A DNA stretch of 64,000 nucleotides from an uncultured Pelagibacteraceae bacterium (GTDB taxonomy: Bacteria; Pseudomonadota; Alphaproteobacteria; Pelagibacterales; Pelagibacteraceae), in contig CACOTF010000002.1 of assembly GCA_902630065.1 (NCBI GenBank), positions 1 through 64,000 on the forward strand, written 5' to 3'. How positions within the stretch are numbered: the stretch's first letter is position 1; each line of letters opens with the position of its first letter. Made by a program: the position numbers and the translations under genes. Below the pieces are notes generated by a model, which saw only the letters and a program-made list of their open reading frames with translations, had not been told where the DNA came from and searched no databases. This document shows positions 43,401-53,514 of this stretch, piece after piece.

Positions 43401-44962
43401 CTGGGGTAACTCTAATATCTCCACCACCACATCACGATATTTATTCAATTGAGGATCTTGCACAATTAATTTATGACTTAAAGCAGATAAATCCTAAAGC
43501 AAGAATAGGTGTCAAGTTAGTTGCATCATCTGGAGTTGGTACAATAGCAGCTGGAGTTGCTAAAGCTGAAGCAGATATAATATTAATCTCTGGACATAAC
43601 GGAGGTACTGGAGCAACGCCACAAACTAGTGTGAAATATGTCGGTATACCTTGGGAAATGGGTTTAACAGAAGCAAATCAAGTTTTAACATTAAACAATT
43701 TAAGACATAAAGTAACTTTAAGAACTGATGGAGGAATTAAAACAGGAAGAGATGTTGTTATAGCTGCAATGATGGGAGCTGAAGAGTATGGTGTAGCAAC
43801 AACAGCTCTTGTTGCGATGGGTTGTATTATGGTAAGACAGTGTCATTCAAACACTTGTCCTGTTGGAGTTTGTACTCAGGATGATAAATTAAGAGAAAAG
43901 TTCACAGGGACACCAGATAAAATTGTAAATCTATTTACATTTATAGCATCTGAGGTAAGAGAAATTTTAGCAGAACTTGGTTTTAAATCCTTAAATGAGA
44001 TAATTGGACGAACTGACTTACTAATGCAAGTTAATAAAGCCTCTCCAAATCTTGATGATTTAGATTTAAACCCATTGTTTGTTCAAACAGACCCGGGCAG
44101 TCACAAAAGATATTGTGAGAGCAATTCAATTAATAAAGTACCTGATACACTGGATCAAAAAATTTGGCCAGAAATAGAAAAGTCATTAGATAACTCTGAA
44201 AAAATTGATAAGGAGTTTCGTATTAAAAATACAAATAGAGCTGTTGGTACAAGAATTTCCCATTACCTTTACAAAAAATATGGATACGAAAAACTAAATG
44301 ATAATTTTTTAACCTTAAAATTCAAAGGTTCTGCAGGGCAATCTTTTGGAGCTTTTTCTTCGAAAGGTTTAAAACTTGTTCTTAAAGGTGATGCTAATGA
44401 TTATGTTGGAAAAGGATTATCTGGTGCAACAATTTCAATAAAACTTGCGGACGATAGCAATTTAATTTCGAATGAAAATACTATCATAGGAAATACTGTT
44501 CTTTACGGTGCAACGTCTGGAAAGCTTTATGCTGCTGGACAAGCTGGTGATCGATTTGCTGTAAGAAACTCAGGTGCAACAGCTGTAGTTGAAGGCTGTG
44601 ATTCCAATGGTTGCGAATATATGACAGGAGGAAATATTGTAATATTAGGAAATATTGGAGATAATTTTGGAGCTGGTATGACAGGAGGTATGGCATTTAT
44701 TTACGACCCTGAAAATCAGTTTGATAAAAAAGTAAATCCTGAAAGTGTAGTTTGGCAAACTCCACAAACTAAATTTTGGATTGAGCATTTAAGGAAACTA
44801 ATACAAGAACATGCGATAGAAACAAATTCAACAATCTCGAAAAAAATTGTTGATAATTTTGAAAATGAAATAAATAATTTCGTCCAAGTTTGTCCAAAAG
44901 AGATGTTAGATAAGTTAGAAAATCCTATATCAAACAAAAAATTAGTCGGTCAAGCTAGTTAG
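40457..44962 (+). CDS. gltB: Glutamate synthase (NADPH) large subunit
   Basis: The alpha subunit of GOGAT, making two glutamates from glutamine and 2-oxoglutarate; with glutamine synthetase it is the main ammonia-assimilation route. At 1501 residues it is full length. The Ntn-type amidotransferase nucleophile is Cys26 in HDACGVG, so 25 residues are likely removed. Further along are the FMN/ammonia-channel synthase domain (PPPHHDIYSIEDLAQLIYDL, GHNGGTGATPQTS), the Fe-S cluster CHSNTCPVGVC and the C-terminal GXGXG beta-helix (YVGKGLSGATISI, GNTVLYGATSGK). The stop overlaps the converging hydrolase by 8 bp. Confidence 0.98.
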   Translation: MKLREKNLKILKNNHVYSEEMEHDACGVGVIVSTEGKKSRTIVEYGIEALKAVWHRGAVDADGKTGDGAGIHLEIPKDFFIEKIEVTGHEHDNSEICVGMIFLPRNDYSAQETCKTIVESELTKNNFSIYGWRQVPVNPKILGEKAFQTMPEIMQVLFKSNDKNLLDKNLERKIYETRKKIENKAFQLSLNNFYICSISSKSIIYKGLYLAEGISDFYLDLKDKRFESRYAIFHQRFSTNTAPSWSLAQPFRAIAHNGEINTYKGNKNWMRVHEQEMTSPLFEDVENLKPVIQKGVSDSAALDNVFELLNKSGKPAPLAKLMLVPDAWSKKNKTLPKNHQQLFNFLNSTMEPWDGPAAIAATDNEWVIAANDRNGLRPLRYAITTDKLLFAGSETGMIEIEENKIVSKGRLGPGEIIGVKIEKGKVFSNKDIKDYLSKEFKHFNSQIIDLDEKLTVSNEKNNFEGEELRRRQFTFGISLEDLELILHPMAEDAKEATGSMGDDTPLAVLSDKYRPLYHFFRQNFSQVTNPPIDSLRENKVMSLKTRFGNLGNILDFDTLTEENIYVLNSPILSNSQFEKFIKFFGKNSHIIDCTFSKNESLSVAISRIQQESEIAVRQGVTQLILSDKDISDDKLPIPILLSVGAINTFLIENKLRGYVSINVQSGEALDTHSFATLIGVGATTVNPYLAFDSLYQRHNKKLFGQFSFDECVERFIKSVNAGLLKIMSKMGISVLSSYRGGCNFETVGLSRTIVNDYFPGVVSKISGIGLSGIEKKIREIHKEAFESSEKILPIGGIYRYRKNGETHQYQGKLIHLLQSAVGNKSYDTYKKYVKGIYNLPPINLRDLIDFRKKKLGTSIELNEVEPIENILRRFGSGSMSHGALSKEAHETLAIGMNRIKGASCSGEGGEDERRFKVMDSGDTANSRVKQIASARFGVTINYLNNCNEIEIKIAQGAKPGEGGQLPGFKVTDEIAKLRHSTPGVTLISPPPHHDIYSIEDLAQLIYDLKQINPKARIGVKLVASSGVGTIAAGVAKAEADIILISGHNGGTGATPQTSVKYVGIPWEMGLTEANQVLTLNNLRHKVTLRTDGGIKTGRDVVIAAMMGAEEYGVATTALVAMGCIMVRQCHSNTCPVGVCTQDDKLREKFTGTPDKIVNLFTFIASEVREILAELGFKSLNEIIGRTDLLMQVNKASPNLDDLDLNPLFVQTDPGSHKRYCESNSINKVPDTLDQKIWPEIEKSLDNSEKIDKEFRIKNTNRAVGTRISHYLYKKYGYEKLNDNFLTLKFKGSAGQSFGAFSSKGLKLVLKGDANDYVGKGLSGATISIKLADDSNLISNENTIIGNTVLYGATSGKLYAAGQAGDRFAVRNSGATAVVEGCDSNGCEYMTGGNIVILGNIGDNFGAGMTGGMAFIYDPENQFDKKVNPESVVWQTPQTKFWIEHLRKLIQEHAIETNSTISKKIVDNFENEINNFVQVCPKEMLDKLENPISNKKLVGQAS

Positions 44963-45716
44963 TATTTTTAATAATATTATCTAACTCTTTACAAATAATA
45001 TTTAGATTTTTTTTTGACGAGAGACTATGGTCACCCTTCTTAATTATATTTAATTTTTTTTTTGCTTTGCTGAAGATTTTTAAAACTTCTCTTGAGTATT
45101 TAATTGGTACAACTTCATCTTTTTGCCCATGGACCATAGTAACAGGTATTTTCATTGGAATTTTAACATTCAAAACTTTATTTTGTTTTTTTCTTCCATC
45201 TTTAATTAATTGATTAGTTATGAGATACTCATAACCACCATTTTTAATTTTGCTAATACCTTTTTTGATAATTTCACTCTTTGTCTTTTTTGAGAATTTT
45301 TTCCACATTATTCTTGTTAAAAATTCTGGAGCAGAGCCAATTCCCATTAAGCCTTTAATCTGTTTCTTAATTGATTTAAATAATAATAAAGAAATCCATG
45401 CACCCATACTAGAACCTATTAAAATTATATCATTTTTTTTAACTATGCTCTTAATAGTCTGTTTTGCATCATTTGCCCAAGTGGAAATATTCCCTTTTGT
45501 AAATTCACCTGAAGATTTTCCGTATCCAGAATATTCTAGTGCCAAAAAACCCAATTTATTTTTTTTAGCATAGTTTAAAAATCTTTTAGGTTTATCTCCT
45601 TCTATATCGGATGCAAAACCTGGTAAAAATATAATATAAAGATTTTTCTTATAATAATTGCTTATATATCTTAGTTTTTTTGTTTTAGAAATTTTTAGAA
45701 ATTTAAATTTTTTCAT
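44955..45716 (-). CDS. Alpha/beta hydrolase
   Basis: A 253-residue alpha/beta hydrolase. It shows the nucleophile elbow IGSSMGAWISL (GxSxG), the oxyanion-type IFLPGFASD loop, an acidic residue in VHGQKDEVVP and the catalytic histidine in KKGDHSLSS. This arrangement resembles serine peptidase/esterase-like hydrolases found in alphaproteobacteria and in mitochondria, but I cannot assign a substrate. The N-terminus is Lys-rich without a signal peptide, so a cytosolic location is likely. It overlaps gltB tail-to-tail and is divergent from the glycosyltransferase, 42 bp apart. Confidence 0.82.
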   Translation of the reverse strand: MKKFKFLKISKTKKLRYISNYYKKNLYIIFLPGFASDIEGDKPKRFLNYAKKNKLGFLALEYSGYGKSSGEFTKGNISTWANDAKQTIKSIVKKNDIILIGSSMGAWISLLLFKSIKKQIKGLMGIGSAPEFLTRIMWKKFSKKTKSEIIKKGISKIKNGGYEYLITNQLIKDGRKKQNKVLNVKIPMKIPVTMVHGQKDEVVPIKYSREVLKIFSKAKKKLNIIKKGDHSLSSKKNLNIICKELDNIIKNTN

Positions 45717-45758
45717 ATAAAGTACTAAAATTGATTTGAAATATTATAACTCTACCAT

Positions 45759-46913
45759 ATGCATCCAAAATTGAAAGTTCTGCAAGTTATACCAAAACTT
45801 GGATACGGTGGCGCAGAAACAGGTTGTTATGATATCGCACACTATCTACATGAAAATGATTGTAAATCTTTTTTAATTTGCAACGGTGGTGAATTAACAA
45901 AGTTTATAGATAAAAAAAAAGTTAAATATATAAGATTACCTGTTAATTCCAAAAACCCCATTTTGGTTTTTTTTAATTCAATAATTATTTCTTTAATAAT
46001 TTTATTTTATGGAATTAATATTGTCCATGCGAGAAGTAGAGCACCTGCATGGTCTTGTTTGCTAGCTACCAAAATTACACGACGTAAATTTGTAACTACA
46101 TTTCATGGAACATATAATTTTAAAAGCAAATTAAAAAAATTATATAATTCTGTAATGTTGAGATCAGATTTAATTATTGCTGGGTCTAATTTTATATTTT
46201 CACATATTAAAGAAAACTACTCTGAATACCTTAATGATAAAAAAAAATTCTTGGTGATATTTAGAGGCATTAATACTGACTATTTTGATCCATCAACTAC
46301 TATAGAAACAGAGGAAGATGAATTATTTAAATCATGGGGACTTAAAATTGAGAGAAAAACTGTTCTATTACCCGGAAGATTAACAGAATGGAAAGGCCAA
46401 GAAATGTTTTTAGATGCTATTAATAAAGTAAATATTAATTTAGGACACGAGGTATTTAATGTAATTATTCTTGGGAGCGATCAAGGAAGAGAACTTTACA
46501 AAAAGAAACTTATTAGGTTAGTTGAACAGTACAGATTAACTAACCAAGTAAAATTTATAGATCATTGTAAAAATATGCCTCTAGCTTACAAAGTTTCAGA
46601 CATCATAGTTTCTTCATCTGTAGAACCAGAAGCCTTTGGAAGAATATCTGTTGAGGCTCAGGCAATGAAAAAACCAATTGTTGCAAGTAATATTGGGGGA
46701 TCAAAAGAGACTATAAATCAAAATAAAACAGGATTTTTATTTGAAGCAAATAACTCTGACGATCTTTCAAAAAAATTAATAGAAATTATGAATTTAGATG
46801 AACAGACTATCAATCAAATGGGCATAGAAGGTAGAAAAAATGTCGTTTCAAAATTTAATGTTGAAAAAATGTGTTTTTCTACTTATTCAGAGTATAAAAA
46901 ATTAATAAACTAA
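45759..46913 (+). CDS. GT4-type glycosyltransferase
   Basis: A 384-residue GT-B fold glycosyltransferase of the GT4 family. The N-terminal half begins KVLQVIPKLGYGGAE and carries a membrane-associating segment (FFNSIIISLIILFYGI); VHARSRAPAW and TFHGTYNFK follow. The C-terminal nucleotide-sugar half starts with LLPGRLTEWKGQEMFLDAI and has the E-x7-E type motif EPEAFGRISVEAQAMKKPIVAS. It probably builds a surface polysaccharide or LPS glycan; donor and acceptor unknown. The stop overlaps the thrS start by 1 bp (TAATG). Confidence 0.88.
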   Translation: MHPKLKVLQVIPKLGYGGAETGCYDIAHYLHENDCKSFLICNGGELTKFIDKKKVKYIRLPVNSKNPILVFFNSIIISLIILFYGINIVHARSRAPAWSCLLATKITRRKFVTTFHGTYNFKSKLKKLYNSVMLRSDLIIAGSNFIFSHIKENYSEYLNDKKKFLVIFRGINTDYFDPSTTIETEEDELFKSWGLKIERKTVLLPGRLTEWKGQEMFLDAINKVNINLGHEVFNVIILGSDQGRELYKKKLIRLVEQYRLTNQVKFIDHCKNMPLAYKVSDIIVSSSVEPEAFGRISVEAQAMKKPIVASNIGGSKETINQNKTGFLFEANNSDDLSKKLIEIMNLDEQTINQMGIEGRKNVVSKFNVEKMCFSTYSEYKKLIN

Positions 46914-48832
46914 TGCCAAATATTACATTACCTGATGGAAAAAAATTAAACTTTGAAAAAAGTATAACAGGCACAGAGGTTGCTGAAAAAATTAGCAAGT
47001 CTTTAGGTAAGCAAGCTTTGGTGATGAGCATAAACGGTGAGCTTAAAGATTTATATACTGTTATTGATCAAGATTGTTCTATTGAAATATTTACAGCTAA
47101 AGATCCTGAGGGTTTAGAAGTAATTAGACATGACACTGCACATATAATGGCTATGGCCGTTCAAGAACTATACCCAGGCACACAGGTAACAATTGGGCCA
47201 GTTATAGAAAATGGATTTTACTATGATTTTGCAAGAAAAGAGCCTTTTACTAGCGATGATTTAAAAAAGATTGAAAAAAAAATGTCAGAGATAATAGATA
47301 AAGATGTAAAAACAAGAAAAGAAGTTTGGGAGAGAGATAAAGCAATAAGTCATTTTAAAAAAATTGGAGAAAAATACAAAGCTGAAATAATTGAGAGCAT
47401 TCCTAAAAACGAAGAACTTACGGTTTATCATCATGGCGAAACATGGCATGATTTATGTAGGGGTCCACATTTAGTATCTTCTGGTAAAATAGGTAAGGCT
47501 TTTAAACTGACAAAAGTATCTGGAGCTTATTGGCGTGGTGACTCTAATAATGAAATGCTTCAAAGAATATATGGTACTGGGTGGGCAACTCAAAAAGAAT
47601 TAGACCTTTATCTTCAGAGAATTGAGGAAGCAGAAAAAAGAGATCATAGAAAAATTGGAAAAGAGATGGATTTATTTCATTTTAGAGAAGAAAGTCCTGG
47701 GTCTGTGTTTTGGCATCAGAAGGGATGGAATTTGTTCCAAAAATTAGTTTCATATATGAGAATGAAACAAGATCACGATGGTTACAAAGAGATAAATACG
47801 CCAGAAATACTTGATAGATCTTTGTGGGAAAAATCTGGCCACTGGGAAAAATTTGGAGCTAATATGTATACTTCAACTACACCAGATGAAAAAGTATTTG
47901 CAATTAAACCCATGAATTGTCCTGGGTGTGTTCAAGTATTTAATCAAGGACTTAAAAGTTATAGAGACTTACCTTTAAAGATGTCAGAATTTGGAAAAGT
48001 TCATAGATATGAACCCTCAGGTGCATTGCATGGATTATTACGTGTAAGAGCCTTTACTCAAGATGATGCACATATTTTTTGTACAGAAGAACAAATTACC
48101 GAAGAATGTTTGAGTGTTACAAATTTAATTTTAGAAATTTATAAAGATCTTGGTTTTGAAGATGTTATTTTAAAATATTCAGATAGACCAGATTTAAGAG
48201 TCGGTGACGATAAAGTTTGGGATAAATCAGAGGCTGCGTTGTTAGAGGCAATCAAAGCGACAAAGCTAGAGTACTCAATTAATAAAGGTGAGGGTGCATT
48301 TTATGGACCAAAAATTGAATTTGTTTTAAGAGATGCAATAGGTAGAGATTGGCAGTGTGGAACCTTGCAAGTAGATTTAAATTTACCAGGTAGATTAGGA
48401 GCTTCTTTTGTTGATAAAGATGGAACTAAAAAAGTACCTGTAATGTTACACAGAGCATTATTTGGATCTTTAGAAAGGTTCATAGGTATCCTTATAGAGA
48501 ATTATGCAGGCAAGCTGCCATTTTGGATATCACCTTTACAGGCGGTAGTTATTCCAATCTCTAGTGATTTTGATGAATATGCTAAAAGTGTAGCTAAGGA
48601 ATTAAAACGGATTGGTTTGATTGTAGAGGTGGATCTTAAAAATCACAATTTAAATTATAAAATAAGAGATCATTCTTTAACAAAAGTACCAATGTTATTG
48701 ATTTGTGGAAAAAAAGAAGTTGACTCCAACAGTGTAACTATTAGAAGATTGGATTCTAATAAACAAGAAAATATGGCTTTGAAAAAATTTATAAAAAAAT
48801 ACTCCGATCTAAATAAAGCCCCTTCAATCTAA
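46913..48832 (+). CDS. thrS: Threonine-tRNA ligase
   Basis: Class II aminoacyl-tRNA synthetase charging tRNA-Thr. At 639 residues it contains the N-terminal TGS domain (ITLPDGKKLNFEKSITG), the editing domain with HDTAHIMAMAVQELYP and HDLCRGPHL, the catalytic core with KPMNCPGCVQVF and RDWQCGTLQVDLNLP (zinc cysteine and motif regions), and a C-terminal anticodon-binding domain. It heads a run of translation genes: infC starts at the next base. Confidence 0.98.
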   Translation: MPNITLPDGKKLNFEKSITGTEVAEKISKSLGKQALVMSINGELKDLYTVIDQDCSIEIFTAKDPEGLEVIRHDTAHIMAMAVQELYPGTQVTIGPVIENGFYYDFARKEPFTSDDLKKIEKKMSEIIDKDVKTRKEVWERDKAISHFKKIGEKYKAEIIESIPKNEELTVYHHGETWHDLCRGPHLVSSGKIGKAFKLTKVSGAYWRGDSNNEMLQRIYGTGWATQKELDLYLQRIEEAEKRDHRKIGKEMDLFHFREESPGSVFWHQKGWNLFQKLVSYMRMKQDHDGYKEINTPEILDRSLWEKSGHWEKFGANMYTSTTPDEKVFAIKPMNCPGCVQVFNQGLKSYRDLPLKMSEFGKVHRYEPSGALHGLLRVRAFTQDDAHIFCTEEQITEECLSVTNLILEIYKDLGFEDVILKYSDRPDLRVGDDKVWDKSEAALLEAIKATKLEYSINKGEGAFYGPKIEFVLRDAIGRDWQCGTLQVDLNLPGRLGASFVDKDGTKKVPVMLHRALFGSLERFIGILIENYAGKLPFWISPLQAVVIPISSDFDEYAKSVAKELKRIGLIVEVDLKNHNLNYKIRDHSLTKVPMLLICGKKEVDSNSVTIRRLDSNKQENMALKKFIKKYSDLNKAPSI

Positions 48833-49378
48833 GTGGCAGATTTTAAACAAAATTATTTTCAAAAAAGAACTAAAGCAAGAGGCCCAAGGTCTAACAACAG
48901 GATTACATCAAATGAAGTTCAAGTTATTGCAAGCGATGGAGAAAATTTAGGAATTTTAAACTTAAATGAAGCTATCAATAAAGCAAAAAATGAAGGTTTA
49001 GATTTAATTGAAATTGCTCCGAATGCAAAACCACCTGTCTGTAAAATTATGGACATGGGTAAATATAAATACGACGCACAAAAAAAAGCTAACAAAGCAA
49101 AAAAAAAACAAAAGAAAATTGAATTAAAAGAAATAAAATTAAGGCCAGTTACAGAAGTTCATGACTACACTTTCAAAATTAAAAATGCTCAGAAATTTTT
49201 GGCAAAAGGTGATAAAGTCAAATTTACAATAAGGTTCAAAGGGAGAGAGTTACAACATTCAAACCTTGGCAATGAATTAATGGATAAAATTAAGGCAGAT
49301 ATGGAGACTATTGGGAGAGTAGAGCTTCAGCCAAAATTTGATGGAAAGCAAATGATTATGGTAATCCAGCCTTTATAA
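48833..49378 (+). CDS. infC: Translation initiation factor IF-3
   Basis: Binds the 30S subunit, prevents premature 50S joining and proofreads start codons. At 181 residues it has the N-domain (GPRSNNRITSNEVQVI, ENLGILNLNEAI, LDLIEIAPNAKPPVCKIMD), the Lys-rich linker (KKANKAKKKQKKIELKEIK) and the C-domain (RPVTEVHDYTFKIKNAQKFL). The start codon is GTG directly after the thrS stop, with no spacer. A non-ATG start on infC fits the known IF-3 discrimination against unusual start codons that autoregulates this gene in other bacteria; regulation here is inferred. Confidence 0.97.
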   Translation: MADFKQNYFQKRTKARGPRSNNRITSNEVQVIASDGENLGILNLNEAINKAKNEGLDLIEIAPNAKPPVCKIMDMGKYKYDAQKKANKAKKKQKKIELKEIKLRPVTEVHDYTFKIKNAQKFLAKGDKVKFTIRFKGRELQHSNLGNELMDKIKADMETIGRVELQPKFDGKQMIMVIQPL

Positions 49379-49430
49379 GCCATATTTCTAGTTGTAAATT
49401 TAATTTAATATTTGTATAACCCCGAAAATT

Positions 49431-49637
49431 ATGCCCAAGTTAAAAACAAAAAGTTCAGCTAAAAAAAGATTTAAAATCTCAGCTAAAGGTAAGGTTATTA
49501 CCCCACAGGCTGGAAAAAGACACGGCATGATTAAAAGAACGAATTCACAAATTAGAAAACAAAGAGGCACGACTGTTTTATCTAAACAAGATGGTAAGAT
49601 AGTAAAATCTTATATGCCTTACAGCTTAAGAGGATAA
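49431..49637 (+). CDS. rpmI: 50S ribosomal protein L35
   Basis: A 68-residue basic protein of the large subunit, with the classic start [19 protein letters not shown] and [18 protein letters not shown]. It lies between infC (52 bp upstream) and rplT (1 bp downstream). The standard infC-rpmI-rplT order is intact. The 52-bp leader is AT-rich, and I see no obvious L20 pseudoknot. Confidence 0.97.
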   Translation: MPKLKTKSSAKKRFKISAKGKVITPQAGKRHGMIKRTNSQIRKQRGTTVLSKQDGKIVKSYMPYSLRG

Positions 49638-49638
49638 A

Positions 49639-49995
49639 ATGGCAAGAGTCAAAAGAGGAGTTACAAGCAGAGCTAAACACAAAAAAGTTTTAAAAGCCGT
49701 TAAAGGTCAGTGGGGAAGAAGAAAAAATACGATAAGAGTTGCAAGACAAGCAATGGAAAAAGCTATGCAGTATGCCTATAGAGATAGAAGAAATAAAAAA
49801 AGGGATTTCAAATCACTGTGGATACAAAGAATTAATGCTGGTGTCAGATCAGAAGGTATAACATATTCAAAGTTTATTAATGGTTTAAGCAAATCAGGAA
49901 TTAAATTAGATAGAAAAATTCTTGCAGAAATTGCTTACGATAACCCCGAAGCATTCAAAACTATAGTTAAAAAGGCTCAAGCAGCGTTAAATTAA
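49639..49995 (+). CDS. rplT: 50S ribosomal protein L20
   Basis: A 118-residue large-subunit protein needed for early 50S assembly. It begins [29 protein letters not shown] (quoted in part), with [24 protein letters not shown] and [18 protein letters not shown], all family marks. It starts 1 bp after the rpmI stop and is followed 43 bp later by pheS, giving the common infC-rpmI-rplT-pheST operon. Confidence 0.97.
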   Translation: MARVKRGVTSRAKHKKVLKAVKGQWGRRKNTIRVARQAMEKAMQYAYRDRRNKKRDFKSLWIQRINAGVRSEGITYSKFINGLSKSGIKLDRKILAEIAYDNPEAFKTIVKKAQAALN

Positions 49996-50038
49996 TCAAG
50001 ACTATTGTTTTTCTTCCTTTAACAAATATTCTATTAAA

Positions 50039-51106
50039 ATGTCTAATATTAAAAAAATAAAAGATGATTATATCGATAAGCTTAACACAGAAAATAACAT
50101 TGAAAAAGTAAATAACATCAAATCCGAACTATTTGGAAAAAATGGAATTATATCGAACGAATTTAAAAAATTAGGTTCGATTTCTGTAGAGGAAAGAAAA
50201 AAATTAGCCTCAGATTTAAATAATATTAAAGATGAACTTCAAAATAAAATATCAATCAAAATTCAAGAAATTGAAACTAAAGAAATTAATTTAAAGCTTG
50301 AGAAAGAAAAAATTGATGTAACTCTTCCAGAAAGAAATATTGAAATTGGTAAAATTCATCCAGTCTCCCAGGTAATAGATGAAATTTCATCTATATTTTC
50401 TGAAATAGGATTTAGTGTTGAGGAAGGCCCAGATGTAGAAAATGAATATAATAATTTTACAGCATTAAATACACCGGATAATCATCCAGCTAGAGATATG
50501 CATGATACTTTTTACCTTGATAATAATAAGGAATTACTTTTGAGAACTCACACATCACCAGTTCAGGTAAGAACTATGCTAAAAGGTAAACCTCCTTTTA
50601 AAATTATTGCTCCGGGACGAACTTACAGATCAGATAGTGATCAAACCCATGCTCCGATGTTTCATCAAGTTGAGGGACTTCATATAGATAAGAATATAAA
50701 TATGGGACATTTAAAAGGATGTTTAAATTATTTTATTAAGGAGTTTTTTGAAGTTGATAAAATTAAAATGAGATTCAGACCAAGTCATTTTCCATTTACG
50801 GAACCTTCAGCAGAAGTAGATATAGGATATGAAATTAAAAATGGAAAGATAGTAATTGGTGAAGGTAATAAATGGTTAGAAATTCTAGGCTGTGGAATGG
50901 TTCATCCAAATGTTTTAAAAAATGTAAATGTTAATCCAAGTAAATATCAAGGATATGCCTTTGGAATTGGCATAGACAGACTTGGAATGTTAAAGTATGG
51001 AATTAATGATTTAAGAGCCTTTTTTGAGACTGATTATAGGTGGTTAAGTCACTTTGGCTTCGATCCATTGGATGTCCCTTCAAATTATAGAGGACTAAGT
51101 AGATGA
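50039..51106 (+). CDS. pheS: Phenylalanine-tRNA ligase alpha subunit
   Basis: The catalytic subunit of the heterotetrameric class II synthetase charging tRNA-Phe. At 355 residues it has an N-terminal coiled coil ([20 protein letters not shown] region), [36 protein letters not shown] (motif 2 region), [19 protein letters not shown] and [19 protein letters not shown] [13 protein letters not shown] (motif 3). The stop overlaps the pheT start by 4 bp (ATGA), ensuring equal synthesis of the two subunits. Confidence 0.97.
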   Translation: MSNIKKIKDDYIDKLNTENNIEKVNNIKSELFGKNGIISNEFKKLGSISVEERKKLASDLNNIKDELQNKISIKIQEIETKEINLKLEKEKIDVTLPERNIEIGKIHPVSQVIDEISSIFSEIGFSVEEGPDVENEYNNFTALNTPDNHPARDMHDTFYLDNNKELLLRTHTSPVQVRTMLKGKPPFKIIAPGRTYRSDSDQTHAPMFHQVEGLHIDKNINMGHLKGCLNYFIKEFFEVDKIKMRFRPSHFPFTEPSAEVDIGYEIKNGKIVIGEGNKWLEILGCGMVHPNVLKNVNVNPSKYQGYAFGIGIDRLGMLKYGINDLRAFFETDYRWLSHFGFDPLDVPSNYRGLSR

Positions 51107-53511
51107 AGTTCACAGTTGACTGGTTAAAAAACCATCTTGATACAAAATTTAACAATAATCAAATAATAGATAAATTAACTAATATTGGTCTAGAAGTAGA
51201 AAGTTTTGAGAGTTCTACATCTGAATTAGATACATTTATTGTTGCAAAAATTATAAATGCCAAAACTCATCCAAATGCTGACAGATTGAAGTTATGTGAT
51301 GTTGATATAGGTAGCGACAAAACAATTGAAGTAGTATGTGGAGCCCCAAATGCAAAAAATGGTCTTTTGACTGTTTATGCACCCCCAGGATCGATTATTC
51401 CTAAAAATCAGATGAAATTATCTGTAAGTAAAATAAGAGGTGTAACATCATATGGAATGCTCTGTTCTGAGTCAGAATTACTATTATCCAATGAAAGTGA
51501 TGGAATTATAGAATTAAAAAACAATAAATATGCAAATAAAATTGGAGAAAAATATTTTAAAAACACTTCTGAAAAAGTGATAGATTTATCAATTACGCCC
51601 AATAGACCAGATTGTTTAGGAGTAAGAGGAATTGCTAGAGATTTATTTGCTGCTGGTGCTGGTAAATTAAAAATTAATAAAAAATCCAATTTAAAATTTA
51701 AAGGTAATCAAAATATAAACGTAACAATAAAAAAAGAAAAAGTTCAAGGATGCACAACATTTGGAAGTTGTTTAATAAAAGGTGTAACAAATAAAGAGAG
51801 TCCAAAATGGCTAAAAGATAAAATTCTGTCTTTAGGCCAAAAACCAATATCTGCGATAGTCGATATTACTAATTATGTAATGTTTGATTTAAATAGACCG
51901 TTACACGCTTATGATGCAGATAAAATAGATAATGAAATTATTGTTAGAAGTTCTTCTAAAGGAGAAAGCTTTGAAGCCTTAGATAATAAAAAATATATTT
52001 TAGAAAATGATATGTGCGTTATTTCTGACAGATCTGGAGTCCTTGGTCTTGGCGGAATAATTGGTGGAACAAGATCTGGAACAGAATATTCAACTAAAAA
52101 TATATTATTAGAATCTGCTTATTTTTTACCACGTTCAATAAGAAAAACCTCTAAAGAATTAAATATAGATACAGATGCAAAATTCAGATTCGAAAGAGGC
52201 ATTGATCCCCTTTCAATTGAAGAAGGATTAATAAAAGCTTCTGAACTAATAAAACAAATTTGTGGAGGTGAAATAAGCAATTTAGATGTAAAAAAAATTG
52301 AAAATTATAAAAAAACAATAATAAATTTTGATCCATTTCTTTTTGAAAAAACGACTGGATTTAATGTTGAAAATATAGAATTAATCAAAATACTAAAAAA
52401 GCTAGGTTTTAATGTATCTAAGAATAAAAAAATTTTAAAACTAGCAATACCTTCATGGAGACCTGATATAACTCAACCAATTGATATTGTTGAAGAAATA
52501 GTGAGAATAAAAGGTTATGAACATATTAATACTTCAGAACCTATTAAGACAAGATTAAAGCCAACACTTAATTATTATCAGAAATTATTTCATTTTTTAC
52601 AAAGATCTGTCGCATCTAAAGGTTATTTAGAAACCGTAACATGGTCATTTACTGACTCTAAAATTAATCAATTATTTAAAGAAAATGATGAAGAAATACT
52701 AATTGTAAATCCGATAAGTTCAGATCTAAATGTTTTAAGAAATTCTATTTTTCCAAATTTATTATTTTATTTGAAGAAAAATTTAGATAGAGGATTTAAA
52801 GACATTTCTTTATTTGAAATTGGTCCAGCCTTTAAAGGAAAAAATCCTGGAGATCAACTGACAGTGATAGGCGCCGTAAGATCTGGAAAGGTTTCAAGAT
52901 TGTCTTGGAACGATAAAGAGAGAATTGTAGACACATTCGATGTAAAAAAAGATGTGATACAAAGTCTTTGTGAAGCAGGGATTAATAAAAATGATATTAT
53001 TATAGACGATAGAACTCCTTCTTACTATCATCCAGGAAAATCTGGAGGAGTGTACCAAAATAAAAACGAAAAAAATGCTATAGCATATTTTGGTGAAATA
53101 CATCCAAACATTATAAAAAAATTAGATATTAAAACCGAAGGTTTGGTAATATTTGAAATTTGTCTTGATTATATAAGAGCGTCAAAACAAAAGATAAAAG
53201 ACTCAAAATCTGAATATAAATTTTCTGATTTCCAAAAATCAGAGAGAGATTTTGCATTTATTCTCAATAAAAATTTTAAATCTCAAGAATTAGTTAATAT
53301 AATTAAATCTGTTGATAACAAATTAATAAAGTCAGTCAGAGTATTTGATGTATTTGAGGGAGAAAATATACCAGAGGGAAAAAAATCTATAGCTGTTAAT
53401 GTAACTATTCAGTCAGAAGAAAAAACATTAAATGAAAATGACCTGGACAATATTAATAAACTAATAATCTCTTCAGTTGAATCAAGGTCTGGTGCAAAAA
53501 TTAGATCCTAA
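51103..53511 (+). CDS. pheT: Phenylalanine-tRNA ligase beta subunit
   Basis: The beta subunit of PheRS, at 802 residues full length. It contains the tRNA-binding OB fold ([21 protein letters not shown]), the B3/B4 editing core ([41 protein letters not shown]), the B5 domain, the class II-like core ([30 protein letters not shown]) and the C-terminal anticodon-binding fold ([18 protein letters not shown]). It overlaps pheS by 4 bp and is followed 3 bp later by lepA. Confidence 0.97.
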   Translation: MKFTVDWLKNHLDTKFNNNQIIDKLTNIGLEVESFESSTSELDTFIVAKIINAKTHPNADRLKLCDVDIGSDKTIEVVCGAPNAKNGLLTVYAPPGSIIPKNQMKLSVSKIRGVTSYGMLCSESELLLSNESDGIIELKNNKYANKIGEKYFKNTSEKVIDLSITPNRPDCLGVRGIARDLFAAGAGKLKINKKSNLKFKGNQNINVTIKKEKVQGCTTFGSCLIKGVTNKESPKWLKDKILSLGQKPISAIVDITNYVMFDLNRPLHAYDADKIDNEIIVRSSSKGESFEALDNKKYILENDMCVISDRSGVLGLGGIIGGTRSGTEYSTKNILLESAYFLPRSIRKTSKELNIDTDAKFRFERGIDPLSIEEGLIKASELIKQICGGEISNLDVKKIENYKKTIINFDPFLFEKTTGFNVENIELIKILKKLGFNVSKNKKILKLAIPSWRPDITQPIDIVEEIVRIKGYEHINTSEPIKTRLKPTLNYYQKLFHFLQRSVASKGYLETVTWSFTDSKINQLFKENDEEILIVNPISSDLNVLRNSIFPNLLFYLKKNLDRGFKDISLFEIGPAFKGKNPGDQLTVIGAVRSGKVSRLSWNDKERIVDTFDVKKDVIQSLCEAGINKNDIIIDDRTPSYYHPGKSGGVYQNKNEKNAIAYFGEIHPNIIKKLDIKTEGLVIFEICLDYIRASKQKIKDSKSEYKFSDFQKSERDFAFILNKNFKSQELVNIIKSVDNKLIKSVRVFDVFEGENIPEGKKSIAVNVTIQSEEKTLNENDLDNINKLIISSVESRSGAKIRS

Positions 53512-53514
53512 AAA